Assembly: GCA_965208685.1 (NCBI GenBank)
Contig: CBDBPL010000007.1
Location: 1,984,001-2,048,000 of the forward strand
Direction: 5' to 3'
Length of the DNA: 64,000 nt
From: JAJEFO01 sp965208685
GTDB taxonomy: Bacteria > Pseudomonadota > Alphaproteobacteria > Rhodobacterales > Rhodobacteraceae
A program made the position numbers and the translations under genes. Positions 33,945 to 43,439 of this stretch are shown here, piece after piece. The notes beneath the pieces were generated by a model. That model was not told the DNA's origin. It made no database searches and saw only the letters and a program-made list of their open reading frames with translations. Numbering within the stretch: position 1 is the stretch's first letter; every line of letters starts with the position of its first letter.

Positions 33945-35206
33945 CAGCGATCGATCCGCCCCATTGCCAGCGAGGCATTGGTGCCGCCGAATCCGAAGCT
34001 GTTCGACAACGCAACGCCGATCTCCCGCTCGCGCTTCGCATTGGGTGCCAGGTCGAGCACCGGTTCGATGTCCGGATTGTCCAAGTTGATGTTAGGTGGC
34101 GCAACCTGATCGCGCAGCGCCAGAATGCAGAACACCGCCTCGACGGCACCCGCTGCGCCAAGCAGATGGCCGATCGAGGATTTTGTCGATGTCATCGTTG
34201 CCTTGCGAGCCGCATCACCCATCACCCGCTCGACGGCTGCAAGCTCGATCGTGTCCGCCATGGTGGAGGTCCCGTGCGCATTGATGTAGTCGATGTCACC
34301 GGCCTGCAGGTTCGCCGAATCCAGCGCGTTCCTCATGGCCCGCTCCCCGCCATCTCCGTCCTCGGAAGGCGCCGTAATGTGATAGGCGTCGCCCGAGAGG
34401 CCGTAGCCCAGGACTTCCGCATGGATCTTCGCGCCGCGCGCCCTGGCGTGATCGAGTTCTTCGAGCACAACGACCCCGGCGCCTTCGCCCATGACGAACC
34501 CGTCCCGGTCGGCGTCGTAGGGACGACTGGCCTTCTCCGGCTCGTGGCCCCATTTCGTGGAAAGCGCCTTGCACGCATTGAAGCCGGCGATGCCAATCTC
34601 GCAGATCGGGCTCTCTGTCCCGCCTGCCACCATCACGTCTGCGTCACCATGCATGATCAGTCGTGCCGAGTCTCCAATTGCGTGAGCGCCGGTTGAACAA
34701 GCCGTAACGACGGAGTGATTCGGGCCCTTGAACCCGAACCTGATCGAGACTTGTCCCGAAACCAGGTTTATCAACGCACCGGGGATGAAGAACGGCGACA
34801 CCCTTCGCGGACCCCGTTCCTTGAGGATGACAGCAGTTTCGGCGATCGACTGGAGACCGCCTATCCCTGAGCCGATCATCACGCCGGTCCGCTCAAGGTC
34901 CCTTGCCTCCGTAGGTTCCCATCCAGAATCCTTAACCGCCTGTTCGGCCGCGGCCATCCCGTAGGTGATGAAGTCATCGACCTTGCGCTGCTCCCGGGGT
35001 TCCTGCCAGTCATCCGGATCGAAGGTACCGTCCGTGCCGTCTCCCCTTGGAATTTCGCAGGCATAGGTGGTCGCGAGGTGTTGCGCATCAAATCTTGAAA
35101 TTGGGCCTGCGGCAGACTGGCCAGCCAGGAGACGGGACCAAGTCTCCTCGATTCCGCACGCCAGTGGCGAGACAATCCCCATGCCCGTTATGACTACCCG
35201 ACGCAT
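33944..35206 (-). CDS. fabF: 3-oxoacyl-ACP synthase II
   Basis: Elongating condensing enzyme of type II fatty acid synthesis. It has 420 residues starting MRRVVITGMGIVSPLACG, with the Cys-His-His site: C170 in VVTACSTGAHAIG, H311 in YINAHGTSTMAD and H347 in SSIGHLLGAAGAVE. C-terminal NSFGFGGTNASL is also typical. The start follows GAGGATC. It lies 433 bases downstream of acpP, a long but gene-free gap, and is coupled to mltG. Confidence 0.97.
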   Translation of the reverse strand: MRRVVITGMGIVSPLACGIEETWSRLLAGQSAAGPISRFDAQHLATTYACEIPRGDGTDGTFDPDDWQEPREQRKVDDFITYGMAAAEQAVKDSGWEPTEARDLERTGVMIGSGIGGLQSIAETAVILKERGPRRVSPFFIPGALINLVSGQVSIRFGFKGPNHSVVTACSTGAHAIGDSARLIMHGDADVMVAGGTESPICEIGIAGFNACKALSTKWGHEPEKASRPYDADRDGFVMGEGAGVVVLEELDHARARGAKIHAEVLGYGLSGDAYHITAPSEDGDGGERAMRNALDSANLQAGDIDYINAHGTSTMADTIELAAVERVMGDAARKATMTSTKSSIGHLLGAAGAVEAVFCILALRDQVAPPNINLDNPDIEPVLDLAPNAKREREIGVALSNSFGFGGTNASLAMGRIDR

Positions 35207-35639
35207 GCCTGATCCTCAATTCGCTGCTCTCGGGTTGAGACATACATGCGCCCCCATTGCTCCGCAATCGACCAAGGGTTCCGCATGCACCCGGAACAGC
35301 TGGAACCTGCGGCAAGGACCGGGCACGGACACGCTCCGTCGGCAAAATGCACTTCCGTGAATTCGACGAGTTGGAGCCGAGCCTCCAACGACATGATCGA
35401 GGCCTGGCTCGCAAAAGGAACGTGCGAGCGATGCCGTCCGGCTCTGCGGAACCGTCCCAGGTCCCCGCATCGGCGGCTGCAGGTGAATGGACCGTTCCTT
35501 GGGCTATGCACCCTCTGTCGTGCCCGGCCGGTCGATTGCGCTGGTCTCCGCCGCGGACCGCAACAGGAACGGTCATCGAATCAAGAAAACGGCCCCCGAA
35601 TCGTCAGGAGCCGAACTTCCTCGCAGTCAAGACAGGTGG
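35207..35639. other. Gene-free stretch between acpP and fabF
   Basis: No recognisable protein or RNA. It is probably the transcribed acpP-fabF spacer. Open frames here lack ribosome-binding sites and family resemblance. I see no strong terminator after acpP. Confidence 0.45.
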
Positions 35640-35873
35640 TTAGGTGGCATCCTTGATGAACTTAACGGCATCACCAAATGTCTGGATGGCTTCGGCCGCA
35701 TCGTCTGGAATCTCGATGCCGAACTCTTCCTCGAAAGCCATCACAAGCTCCACGGTGTCAAGGCTGTCGGCACCGAGATCGTCGATGAACGAGGCACTGT
35801 CAGAAACCTTGCTCTCCTCGACGCCCAAATGCTCGACCACGATCTTGCGCGTGCGCTCTGCGATGTCGCTCAT
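35640..35873 (-). CDS. acpP: Acyl carrier protein
   Basis: 77-residue acidic carrier of acyl chains, with the phosphopantetheine serine in DDLGADSLDTVELVMAFEE. It begins MSDIAERTRKIVVEHLGVEE. The second of two closely spaced ATGs (35873) is taken because AGGTGAGG sits seven bases before it but abuts the first. Upstream, where fabG would be expected, there is a terminator-like hairpin and then the accessory block, so this essential gene now depends on whatever promoter remains in about 160 bases or on transcription from the inserted DNA. Confidence 0.97.
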   Translation of the reverse strand: MSDIAERTRKIVVEHLGVEESKVSDSASFIDDLGADSLDTVELVMAFEEEFGIEIPDDAAEAIQTFGDAVKFIKDAT

Positions 35874-35938
35874 GTCCATTCCTCACCTGTTCCTCGGGAT
35901 CCAAAGGCCCGGTACTTTCCTGCCGCCCCCGAGGGACG

Positions 35939-35969
35939 AAAAACAGCCGGGCCGATCAGGCTCCCGGCT
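35939..35969 (-). terminator. Rho-independent terminator-like hairpin in the acpP leader
   Basis: On the minus strand AGCCGGG (35969-35963) pairs with CCCGGCT (35951-35945) around 11 bases, followed by G and five T. It is oriented towards acpP and ends about 65 bases before its start codon, so it could end upstream transcripts or act as an attenuator. Confidence 0.7.
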
Positions 35970-36088
35970 GGGATTAGCGCCGCCTAAACCATATTCGTCG
36001 GAAACGCAAACAATATGATGTGCGCTTGATGTCGATGCGTCCGGCCTGACCAAGGGGCCAGAAGCCATCTTCCGCGCACTGCGCCACC

Positions 36089-36205
36089 TCACGCTTCGAA
36101 CGGATTCAGGACGTCCGCGTCCAACCCCGCCACGTCCACGAGGTTGCGCGTCACGAGGGTCAGGCCGTTGACCTTGGCCATTGCGGCTGAGAGCACATCG
36201 ATCAC
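36089..36205 (-). pseudogene. C-terminal fragment of a VapC (PIN-domain) toxin
   Basis: Only about 38 codons survive: SAAMAKVNGLTLVTRNLVDV then LNPFEA and stop, which is the end of a VapC ribonuclease (the LTLVTRN strand and terminal DVLNPF). The rest of the PIN domain and the antitoxin are absent. Truncation occurs at a perfect ten-base inverted repeat, CACATCGATC...GATCGATGTG (36194-36222). It marks the acpP-side edge of the accessory block. Confidence 0.7.
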
Positions 36206-36256
36206 CGGTACCGATCGATGTGCGCTTTTCCTGCCCCATAGGACGCTTATCCTGCC

Positions 36257-36870
36257 CCATAGAATCCGCTCTGGGGACTGCCGCCTTCAGGCGACAGGGG
36301 AATGCGCGCCCCTCGCAATGACGGCCGGCCTGGCTTGGAAGGAACGAATGGCGAGCATGGACAGTCGGTTGATCAGGAGCCACAAGTGCCGGCCCTGCCC
36401 GAACCGGCCGCAGGAAGCGGCCCTCCCGGACATGTCCGCGACCCCTGCAACGCGGGCCTCCAGCAGCGCATCGAGGCATGGAGGCGGCATGGCGTCAGCC
36501 TGCGCTGCACGGACCAGACGAACGGGCTGAAGGCCGTCCGGGACGCCGCGGTCCCGGAACCGGCCGGATACGGCTTCAGCGCCGGGCAGCAGGTCCTCCA
36601 CCGGCTCGAGGCTGGAAGCGCCGGTGGCTCCGCGGTCCTGGTCGACCCGCGCGGCACCTCCCGGCGATGCAGCGGATGCGGGGCGGAGCCGGACAGGCCG
36701 AAGACGCTTGGCGACAGGGTGCACGGCTGCGACGGCTGCGGTCTCGGCCTCGACCGCGACGTCAACGCCGCCCGCAACGTGCTGCAGCTTGTCCAGGGGC
36801 CGGGAGAACCGGCCTTCGGCCGCGAAGCGTGCGGGTTGCCGCGTAGCTTGGCCGAAAGCCGTCGTCTTCG
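36257..36870 (+). mobile_element. Non-autonomous IS200/IS605-type relic A (internally deleted tnpB)
   Basis: The left part encodes a TnpB N-terminus (GLQQRIEAWRRHGVSLRCTD, then NGLKAVRDA and FSAGQQVLHRLEA), joined directly to a TnpB C-terminus with zinc-ribbon cysteines CSGCGAEPDRP and CDGCGLGLDRDVNAARNVLQ. The middle, including RuvC residues, is deleted. Before GLQQ the first residues (SHKCRPCPNRPQEAALPDM) lie in another frame, so a frameshift is also present. Subterminal hairpins occur at both ends: GCCGCCTTCAGGCGAC near 36280 and CCGTCGTCTTCGGGCGACGG near 36850. About 355 bases match relic B at 39677. Confidence 0.8.
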
Positions 36871-36930
36871 GGCGACGGAGTGGTCACTCGTCCGAATCTG
36901 CTGTTCAAGATGGGTCTAACGGCTGACCAC

Positions 36931-37365
36931 TCATTGGTAGTCGCTCAAGTCTTCAGGTGCATGTAGAAGAGTCCCTTCGTATTTCGGAAGGTTGTCGTTC
37001 ATTTCAAGCCAAGGTAGCTTGCTTTCAAAATTGACATGAAATCTTGGCTCAAACTGCCGCGGATCATCCAATGATGCAGCGTAAAGGTGCATACCGCCTG
37101 AGTAGTGGTCTGCCTCAAATCCTAGGGGCGAACCACAATTCTCGCAGAAGTGTCTCCGAACACCCTTGGAGCTCTCAAACGTTCTCGGAGCCATTCCTAT
37201 CCACCTGAAGTTCCTGAGCGGCACCCCAAGCCATGCCACGACGGGTGCCGCACAGTTGCGACGGCAGTCATCGCAGTGGCAATAGCAAGCCCATGTTACC
37301 TCGCCGTGAATCTCCCAGCCCGTTTCTCGGCACAAACAATGCCCTCGCGTGCTCACTGACAACAC
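36931..37365 (-). CDS. GFA-family protein (glutathione-dependent formaldehyde-activating fold)
   Basis: About 144 residues with the GFA zinc-binding cysteines: GHCLCRETGWE, ACYCHCDDCRRNCAAPVVAW and HFCENCGSPLGFEA. The Mss4-like fold binds zinc, and some members have been linked to glutathione adducts, but most have no proven function. The start is GTG at 37365 or, better spaced from GGAG, TTG at 37362. It stands alone on the minus strand beside the TnpB relic in the accessory block. Confidence 0.85.
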   Translation of the reverse strand: MLSVSTRGHCLCRETGWEIHGEVTWACYCHCDDCRRNCAAPVVAWLGVPLRNFRWIGMAPRTFESSKGVRRHFCENCGSPLGFEADHYSGGMHLYAASLDDPRQFEPRFHVNFESKLPWLEMNDNLPKYEGTLLHAPEDLSDYQ

Positions 37366-38229
37366 TTCTCCATTTGATTGTTCATTCCAGCCAATGATCG
37401 AGCGAAATTACTTCCATCGCGACTTCGAGACGGAACAACGACAGATTACAATGAGTTGTCAAGGCGCGGTGAACAGTAGCTGCTCACGACGTTGGCGGCA
37501 TTGCAGGCCGTAGACATCCAGCCTCTCGCGATGAAGGCCGAAACCGTCGCGGGCTGACATCCCGGTTCATCCGCAGCATCTGCAACGACCAGCTCGACAC
37601 CTTTCCTGTGCCGAAATGCGATGTGTCGGGCGAGCACGGCGGATTGTCTGTCTCGCCGTGCCCCGCACCCTCCTTCCCTGTGAAGAAAACCGCGCCGAGA
37701 AGCGAGCGCGCGACCTGGCGGGCCCCCTCGCGCAGCGCGGGCAAGGGCCAGGGCGGCGGGCATTGCAAGGGGCGTCGAGGACACAGTGCTTCCCGGACAT
37801 GTGTCTTTCAGGCAGCGTGAAGACTCCGTTGGCCGTCTGACCCTGGTTTCGAACCGCTGGAGACGGCGTGACGGTTCCGCTGTCGGAAGAGGTGGACCCA
37901 CAGGCGCCGGTCTCTGGAGCCGGGGGACAGGCTGCTGCAGCGCCTCGGCCTTCTGCCTTGGCAGCGGAGGCCGTCCGGGCGCCTTGCCCGCCTGCGGCCG
38001 GCCGCTATGCCGAAAGGAATGCAGCGCGGTTCGGCTCGGCTGCGGTGACAAGGTCCTGCCGCGCCGTCGTGCCGGCAACCGAGTCGCGGCACATCGCCCC
38101 TGCCCGCGATCATTTCAGCCCGCCGCCGAATTTGCGCGTCAGCCCTTTCTGTACAGCGCCCTGCGCGGATCAATGGCGCCACAATCAAGCATCAATCCTG
38201 CGCCGGAGGCACATCGGCGGCATGGCGGA
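37366..38229. other. Gene-free stretch of the accessory block
   Basis: Several long but unrecognisable frames overlap on both strands, as expected of high-GC non-coding DNA; none has a ribosome-binding site or family motif. Its composition is close to the rest of the window. It may be decayed mobile DNA, but I cannot name an element. Confidence 0.4.
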
Positions 38230-39471
38230 TCATTCGCCAATCATCTCAACCTGCGTTGAAGGCAGATGCTGCAGCGCGTCCCTCACGGCGACCGCGACCA
38301 GTATACTAGCGGCAACAAAATAGACGCTTATTCCGATCATCTGTTGAGGAAACGTAAGGCCCAGATCAATCAGAGCCCCCGAGATGCCAGGGCCAACGGC
38401 GGAACCAAAAACCATGACACTGGCTGAAACAGCCTTGATTGCACCAATATGACGCGTTCCGAAAAACTCTGCCCAAAACGCGGTCGGCAGAGTCGTCTGA
38501 ACTCCGTGGGCAAGACCAAGCAGGGCCATGCCAAACGCTGCCATTGCAAGTGTTTCGGCAAGCCCAATAGTCAAAAACGCCAATGCAAAGGGCAGAAGAT
38601 AGACAGTTGTTAGGCTGGCTGAGCCAAACCGGTCGATCGCCTGCCCCGAAAACATGGTTGCGACCACGGACACCCCTGCGAGCAGGGGGATCAATGCCAA
38701 GTATTCCGCCAACGGCCAGCCTTTAACGTCGGCAATATGCACCAGTTGAAAAAACAATGCAGTGCCCCAGGCCGGAGGGCCGAGAAGCATCGGAATAAGC
38801 ATCCAGAACAACCGAGACTTCAAAACTTCCGATCTCGTCCAGTGCCGGCCATGCATTCCGGCAGAGTTGACTGCCTCAATGTGCGAACCCGGTGTGCGTT
38901 CTGCGGACAAGAGCCACAAGATCACCGGGAATGTCAGCGTCAGAACCACGGCGGACAGCACCCAGACCGCCCGCCATGAAAAAAGCTCGAACAATGACGC
39001 GATTACAACCGGAAAGGTAGCCGTTCCCGCTGCGAGCCCCAAGGCAGAAACCGACAACGCCAAGCCGCGCCGCGCCACGAACCAGCGCGCCATTGCCACA
39101 CCGGCTAACTCGTTCATAAAGCCTTGCCCCAGAAGCCTCAGTAGAAAAACGATTGCGATCAACCCTAGGACCGACGTGTTGGCTGCCATCGCCAGACAGA
39201 TCAACGCCAAGCCAGGCATAATGATCCAGGCAAGCGCCCGCACCCGAAAATGGTCGGCAAGCGCACCGGCCCAGAACATTACCAAAGCCGACGCAGTCGT
39301 GCAGAGCGTATAGAGCACGCCCCATTCGCCGTCGGTAAGGTCGTAGGCGCCCATGATGTGAGCCGCAAATATCGCAATGAAGAAGGTCTGACCGTAACTC
39401 GAGGAGAATGACAGAATACCTCCTGCCGCCAGATATCGGGCGTTATCTCGCATAAAGGCCAATATGGGCAT
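38230..39471 (-). CDS. Major facilitator superfamily transporter
   Basis: 413 residues with about 12 membrane helices and the MFS loop pattern GALADHFRVRALAW after helix 2 and GQAIDRFGSASLTTVYLLPF after helix 8. It begins MPILAFMRDNARYLAAGGIL. The subgroup resembles monocarboxylate/oxalate-formate-type carriers, but the substrate cannot be told from sequence. It is a single gene on the minus strand between two TnpB relics, so it may have been carried with them. Confidence 0.88.
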   Translation of the reverse strand: MPILAFMRDNARYLAAGGILSFSSSYGQTFFIAIFAAHIMGAYDLTDGEWGVLYTLCTTASALVMFWAGALADHFRVRALAWIIMPGLALICLAMAANTSVLGLIAIVFLLRLLGQGFMNELAGVAMARWFVARRGLALSVSALGLAAGTATFPVVIASLFELFSWRAVWVLSAVVLTLTFPVILWLLSAERTPGSHIEAVNSAGMHGRHWTRSEVLKSRLFWMLIPMLLGPPAWGTALFFQLVHIADVKGWPLAEYLALIPLLAGVSVVATMFSGQAIDRFGSASLTTVYLLPFALAFLTIGLAETLAMAAFGMALLGLAHGVQTTLPTAFWAEFFGTRHIGAIKAVSASVMVFGSAVGPGISGALIDLGLTFPQQMIGISVYFVAASILVAVAVRDALQHLPSTQVEMIGE

Positions 39472-39676
39472 ACGACTCTTCTGTGCTTAACTGGGCTAAA
39501 TGAAAAGCGCATTCCACGTGGTGCATGGGCGAGAAAAGGCTGTGGCTGAACATGCCCAAAAGCTCGCCGTCGTATTCTCGCACACACGTCTTGCTGCCGG
39601 TGTTGCTCTCAAAAAAAGTGATCCGACGCAATGCCGACTGTCACGACATCGTGCGCCACAGCGAAACACCGGAGAG

Positions 39677-40215
39677 CCATAGAATCCGCTCAGGGGACTG
39701 CCGCCTTCAGGCGACAGGGGAATGCGCGCCCCTCGCAATGACGGCCGGCCTGGCTTGGAAGGAACGAATGGCGAGCATGGACAGTCGGTTGATCAGGAGC
39801 CACAAGTGCCGGTCCTGCCCGAACCGGGCGCAGGATGCGGCCCTCCCGGACATGTCCGCGGCCCCTGCAACGCGGGCCTCCAGCAGCGCATCGAGGCATG
39901 GAGGCGGCATGGCGTCAGCCTGCGCTGCACGGACCAGGCGAACGGACTGAAGGCCGTCCGGGACGCGGTCCCGGATCTGGCCGGATACGGATTCAGCGCC
40001 GGGCAGCAGGTCCTGCGCCGGCTCGACAAGGACTTCGCCGCCCTCTTCCACCGCGTGAAGGCGGGCGAGGCGCCGGGCTTTCCGCGCTTCCGCAGCGCGG
40101 ACTCGCGTCGGAGACGGTTTCGTCTGCCGGGAGGGGCGGCTGCGCCAAACTTGACCCGGGAACGGCCCTTCCAGCTGCCCGGAGTGAAGCCGAACCAGAA
40201 CCTTCCCATAGGAGC
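39677..40215 (+). mobile_element. IS200/IS605-type relic B (tnpB N-terminal half only)
   Basis: Starts with the same CCATAGAATCCGCT boundary and hairpin as relic A and follows it for about 355 bases with scattered substitutions. It then continues into TnpB sequence that relic A lacks (FAALFHRVKAGEAPGFPRFR) before breaking off around 40215, without RuvC or zinc-ribbon parts and without a right-end hairpin. It has the same frameshift just before GLQQRIEAWRRHG as relic A, so both descend from an already inactive copy. Confidence 0.78.
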
Positions 40216-40272
40216 CCCGGCGTAGGCAGCAAGCGCATTGCGGTCAGTGTTGGCGCGTCAGAATATCGCGCG

Positions 40273-41313
40273 TCATCGCAACTGATCTTGCATCAGCTTC
40301 GAACGGTATTCGTTTTGAAACGCGAGCATCCATCCTGGATACTCTGGCGACATGTCGGTAACCGCGGCGAGCGCGCCGAGGTGGTCATCTGAAAGTGAAA
40401 CGTTGACTGATCCAAGCGTATCGGAGAGCTGATCGACCCGCCTTGCACCCACGATGACGCTCGTCACCACCTTTTGATGCAACAGCCACGCGATGGCAAT
40501 TTGGGGCACGGTACAACGAATGTCCGTGGCCAGTTCACGCATTACTTCAATGGCTGAGTACGCGCGTTCCTTGTTGAGCGGCGGGAAATCGAAATTGACT
40601 CGGCGCCCTTCCGCTGCCTTGCCCTCTCGGTCAAACTTGCCTGACAAGAATCCACCGGCAAGCGGACTCCACACCATCAGCCCAACACCCTCCGACAACA
40701 GCATTGGCGCGATCTCACGCTCCAGATCACGTCCTGCCAGCGTATAGTATGCCTGCAGGGAAACTATGTTGGGGAGGTCTTTCGCGGCTGCGATGCCGAT
40801 GGCCTTCATGACTTGCCAAGCGGCCCAGTTCGACAATCCATAGTATCGGATGGTGCCCTTGGAGACCAGGGAATCCAGAGCATCCAGCGTTTCCTCGATC
40901 GGAGTTGCGGGGTCAAAGCCGTGGATCTGATACAGATCTACATGGTCCACCTGCAGTCGCTCCAGACTGGCCTCGACTTGGCTCAAGATGTGGTAGCGGG
41001 ATGTGCCACGCGCATTCGGACCTTCCCCCATCTGGCCGTGCACCTTCGTCGCGACCACAATTTCGTCCCTGTTGGCGCCGGTGTTTCTCAGAGACTGTCC
41101 CAGGATCCTTTCGCTGTTTCCGCCGGCATAGATGTTCGCGGTGTCGAAGAAGTTCACGCCGGCATCGAGAGCCGTTCGAACCAGATCGTCGGCCGCCTCT
41201 TGCTGAAGTTGGCCGATCTGGCCCCATACGTCGTCGGAACCACCAAACGTCATTGTGCCAAGGCAAAGTTCCGAAACAAACAAGCCGCTTTGGCCGAGAC
41301 GACGATACCGCAT
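40273..41313 (-). CDS. Aldo/keto reductase
   Basis: 346-residue NADP(H)-dependent oxidoreductase of the AKR superfamily, close in pattern to YhdN/IolS types. The family signatures are visible: GVNFFDTANIYAGGNSERIL with catalytic D and Y, the catalytic lysine in IVVATKVHGQMGE, the histidine in DLYQIHGFDP, GLSNWAAWQV, and the cofactor site in VIVGARRVDQL. The substrate is unknown. It lies on the minus strand with a GST and TRAP genes, suggesting a catabolic set. Confidence 0.93.
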   Translation of the reverse strand: MRYRRLGQSGLFVSELCLGTMTFGGSDDVWGQIGQLQQEAADDLVRTALDAGVNFFDTANIYAGGNSERILGQSLRNTGANRDEIVVATKVHGQMGEGPNARGTSRYHILSQVEASLERLQVDHVDLYQIHGFDPATPIEETLDALDSLVSKGTIRYYGLSNWAAWQVMKAIGIAAAKDLPNIVSLQAYYTLAGRDLEREIAPMLLSEGVGLMVWSPLAGGFLSGKFDREGKAAEGRRVNFDFPPLNKERAYSAIEVMRELATDIRCTVPQIAIAWLLHQKVVTSVIVGARRVDQLSDTLGSVNVSLSDDHLGALAAVTDMSPEYPGWMLAFQNEYRSKLMQDQLR

Positions 41314-41521
41314 TTCTTTGATCCTTCGAGTTCGAGTGTTGCTCCATGGGGCCTTCGAAATTCAACGCCAGGCAGGCGCGGATTGGATTCGGGCGCCACT
41401 GGCAGCAAGACGCCCATTTGGCCGTAGAGTGTCCACAAACTTCAAGTCGCGAACAGTGTCCCTGACCGGACTTCGTTCATCCCGTTTCCTTTCTGCTCAT
41501 CAGCTTTCCGGGATTCCGCGC

Positions 41522-42283
41522 CTAGACCTTGGAAAAGTCAGGGCACCATTTCAGAATTCCCTCTTCGTAGCTCCGCTTCACCTCAAGAGCCGCGGCCCAT
41601 CTGCGGACATTCGGATACTTGTCAAAGGAGAAGCCGCAACCGAAAATCACGAAATACAAGGGTATCCATGAAATATCGGCCAGCGTGAACTTGTCGCCCA
41701 TGATCCACTCGCGATCTTCGAGGGTGACCTCCAGTTTCGTGAAACAGGCACCAAGGATCGCTTTCGCCTTGTCGAAATCGCTTGCGCTGAACTGTTTGCC
41801 GCCTGCGTGCTTGGCGTGAAATTCCTTGAGCTCCTGGTTCTTTTGCAAGGCGTCGTATTTTGCCTGCTCTTCCGGCGTTTTCTTCAGCTTTTCGGCGATC
41901 TTCGTTGCGTAAACGTACGGCTTGCAGGCGGGCACATGGATACCCGCGGCCAAGTGGAGCCACTCCATCATTTCGTCGTTGTTTTCGGCCCTCAGGGTCG
42001 GTTCGGGATAGGTTTCATCCAGGTAGTCAATGATGTCGTTCGACTCGATGTGCACAACGCCATTGTCGACCAGAGTCGGCACCAACCCGTTGGGATTGAT
42101 CCCAAAGTACTCTTCCGAAATATTTTCTTTCTTCTTTAGGTCGATGTGGTGACTGGTCCAGTCCAGCCCCTTCTCGATCAGGGTCATGCGCACGCGCATT
42201 GAACAGTTTGATATCGCGCCATGATAGAGATGAAGACCTTCGAAGGCTTCCACTGACTTGTTGGCGGGAACGATAACGACCAT
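41522..42283 (-). CDS. Glutathione S-transferase family protein
   Basis: 253 residues: thioredoxin-like N-terminal domain (LHLYHGAISNCSMRVRMTLI, NPNGLVPTLVDNGVVHIESN with the cis-Pro and glutathione-binding ES) and a helical C-terminal domain (WIMGDKFTLADISWIPLYFV, with the conserved N-capping motif). The serine/cysteine pair in ISNCSMR is the likely active-site region. The type resembles beta-etherase/LigF-like transferases, but that is a weak call. Its neighbours suggest detoxification or cleavage of the compound imported by the TRAP proteins. Confidence 0.88.
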   Translation of the reverse strand: MVVIVPANKSVEAFEGLHLYHGAISNCSMRVRMTLIEKGLDWTSHHIDLKKKENISEEYFGINPNGLVPTLVDNGVVHIESNDIIDYLDETYPEPTLRAENNDEMMEWLHLAAGIHVPACKPYVYATKIAEKLKKTPEEQAKYDALQKNQELKEFHAKHAGGKQFSASDFDKAKAILGACFTKLEVTLEDREWIMGDKFTLADISWIPLYFVIFGCGFSFDKYPNVRRWAAALEVKRSYEEGILKWCPDFSKV

Positions 42284-42364
42284 GAGGACCTCCAGGAGCA
42301 GCGAGCGGTGAACTTGGCCCTGACGCCCCGAACTGAGGTTCGAGGCGTCAGATTTCCAGCGGCG

Positions 42365-43381
42365 CTATTGGTTCAGCGCCTCGTAGATTTCCCTTGCATT
42401 CGGAATGCCCCTCTCGGCGTAGTCGGCGTAGATTTCGTCCATGCTGGCCGCGATGGCAGCCTCCATCTTGGCGCGTTCCTCGTCTGAGGTGACGATCCAT
42501 TCGAAATCCAGCCCACCAGTTGAGAGGTTATCCTCGATCCATACCCTTGCAACGTCGTCTGCGCCCTGGAACGACTTGGCAAGTTCAAGCGACATCGGCA
42601 ATCCTGCCAGTTCGTCGATAATCGCCCTGTGTTCGTCCGAAAGACCCTCGTAACGTTCCTTGTTCATGATCGCAAAGGTGACCTGGAATGTTGCGGGCGT
42701 GTTGTCGATCGCGTAGTCGGCAACCTCGTCCAGGTTCCAGGGCGGCATCAGGTTGTTGACCGAGGTCACGACCACGTCGATCAAGCCAGTGCTTAGCCCC
42801 GTGTAGTGCTCGTCAACTGGCAACGCGACCGGGACAGCTCCCATCCCTTGAATCGCAGGGGTCGTCGTCGCCGCAAAAGGAACGATTTTTGCGCCTTTCA
42901 TGCCTTCCATGGTTGAGACGTTCCTGTTTCCAACCAACAGGCTGCCTGCAGGGTTGCCGATCGCCAGAACCTTTACCTCGGACCATTCGTCTGCAAGGTA
43001 TTCGTCGTAGATTGCCCACAGGCGTTCCGTTGAGTCCACAGGGGTCGTGGCCTTGCCCGGAAGAATCGCCAGCATGGTCTTGGGGAAGATTGTAGGAGTC
43101 AGCGCCGCGACTCCAAATGTGATGTCGGCGACGCCTTCGATCGTGCGCTTGTATTGCTGGACAGGACCGGCACCCAGCTGTCCAGCCGGGTAGAGTTTCA
43201 TGGTCAGCGTTCCGCCTGACCTCTTTTCGATCTCTTCGCCAAACCACTTGAACATTCCAACATTGGTTTCATGGGAAGGCGGCACAAAGGTTCCGACGCT
43301 TAGCTCGTCCGCTGTCGCGGATTGAACAGATACCCCCAATGCACAGATCAACGCTGCGACCAAAGTAAGCCGTTTAGTCAT
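42365..43381 (-). CDS. TRAP transporter substrate-binding protein, DctP type (copy 1)
   Basis: 338-residue periplasmic solute-binding protein. It has a cleavable signal peptide (MTKRLTLVAALICALGVSVQ...ATA) followed by ELSVGTFVPPSHETNVGMFK and EIEKRSGGTLTMKLYPAGQL, typical of DctP proteins that bind carboxylate-type ligands. The ATG at 43381 is chosen over 43387 because AGGGAGA is correctly spaced for it and the start then matches the paralogue upstream. It is a tandem duplicate of the next gene, with a 58-base gap. Confidence 0.9.
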   Translation of the reverse strand: MTKRLTLVAALICALGVSVQSATADELSVGTFVPPSHETNVGMFKWFGEEIEKRSGGTLTMKLYPAGQLGAGPVQQYKRTIEGVADITFGVAALTPTIFPKTMLAILPGKATTPVDSTERLWAIYDEYLADEWSEVKVLAIGNPAGSLLVGNRNVSTMEGMKGAKIVPFAATTTPAIQGMGAVPVALPVDEHYTGLSTGLIDVVVTSVNNLMPPWNLDEVADYAIDNTPATFQVTFAIMNKERYEGLSDEHRAIIDELAGLPMSLELAKSFQGADDVARVWIEDNLSTGGLDFEWIVTSDEERAKMEAAIAASMDEIYADYAERGIPNAREIYEALNQ

Positions 43382-43439
43382 CTTCATTCTCCCTTGTTGT
43401 TGGGGCGCGGACACTCTTGCCAGCGCGCTCGCCAATTTC

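Noticed and set aside
37446..38259. Overlapping frames of 157-210 codons on both strands
   Set aside because: No start with a ribosome-binding site, no family resemblance and Arg/Pro/Ala-rich translations typical of non-coding high-GC DNA.
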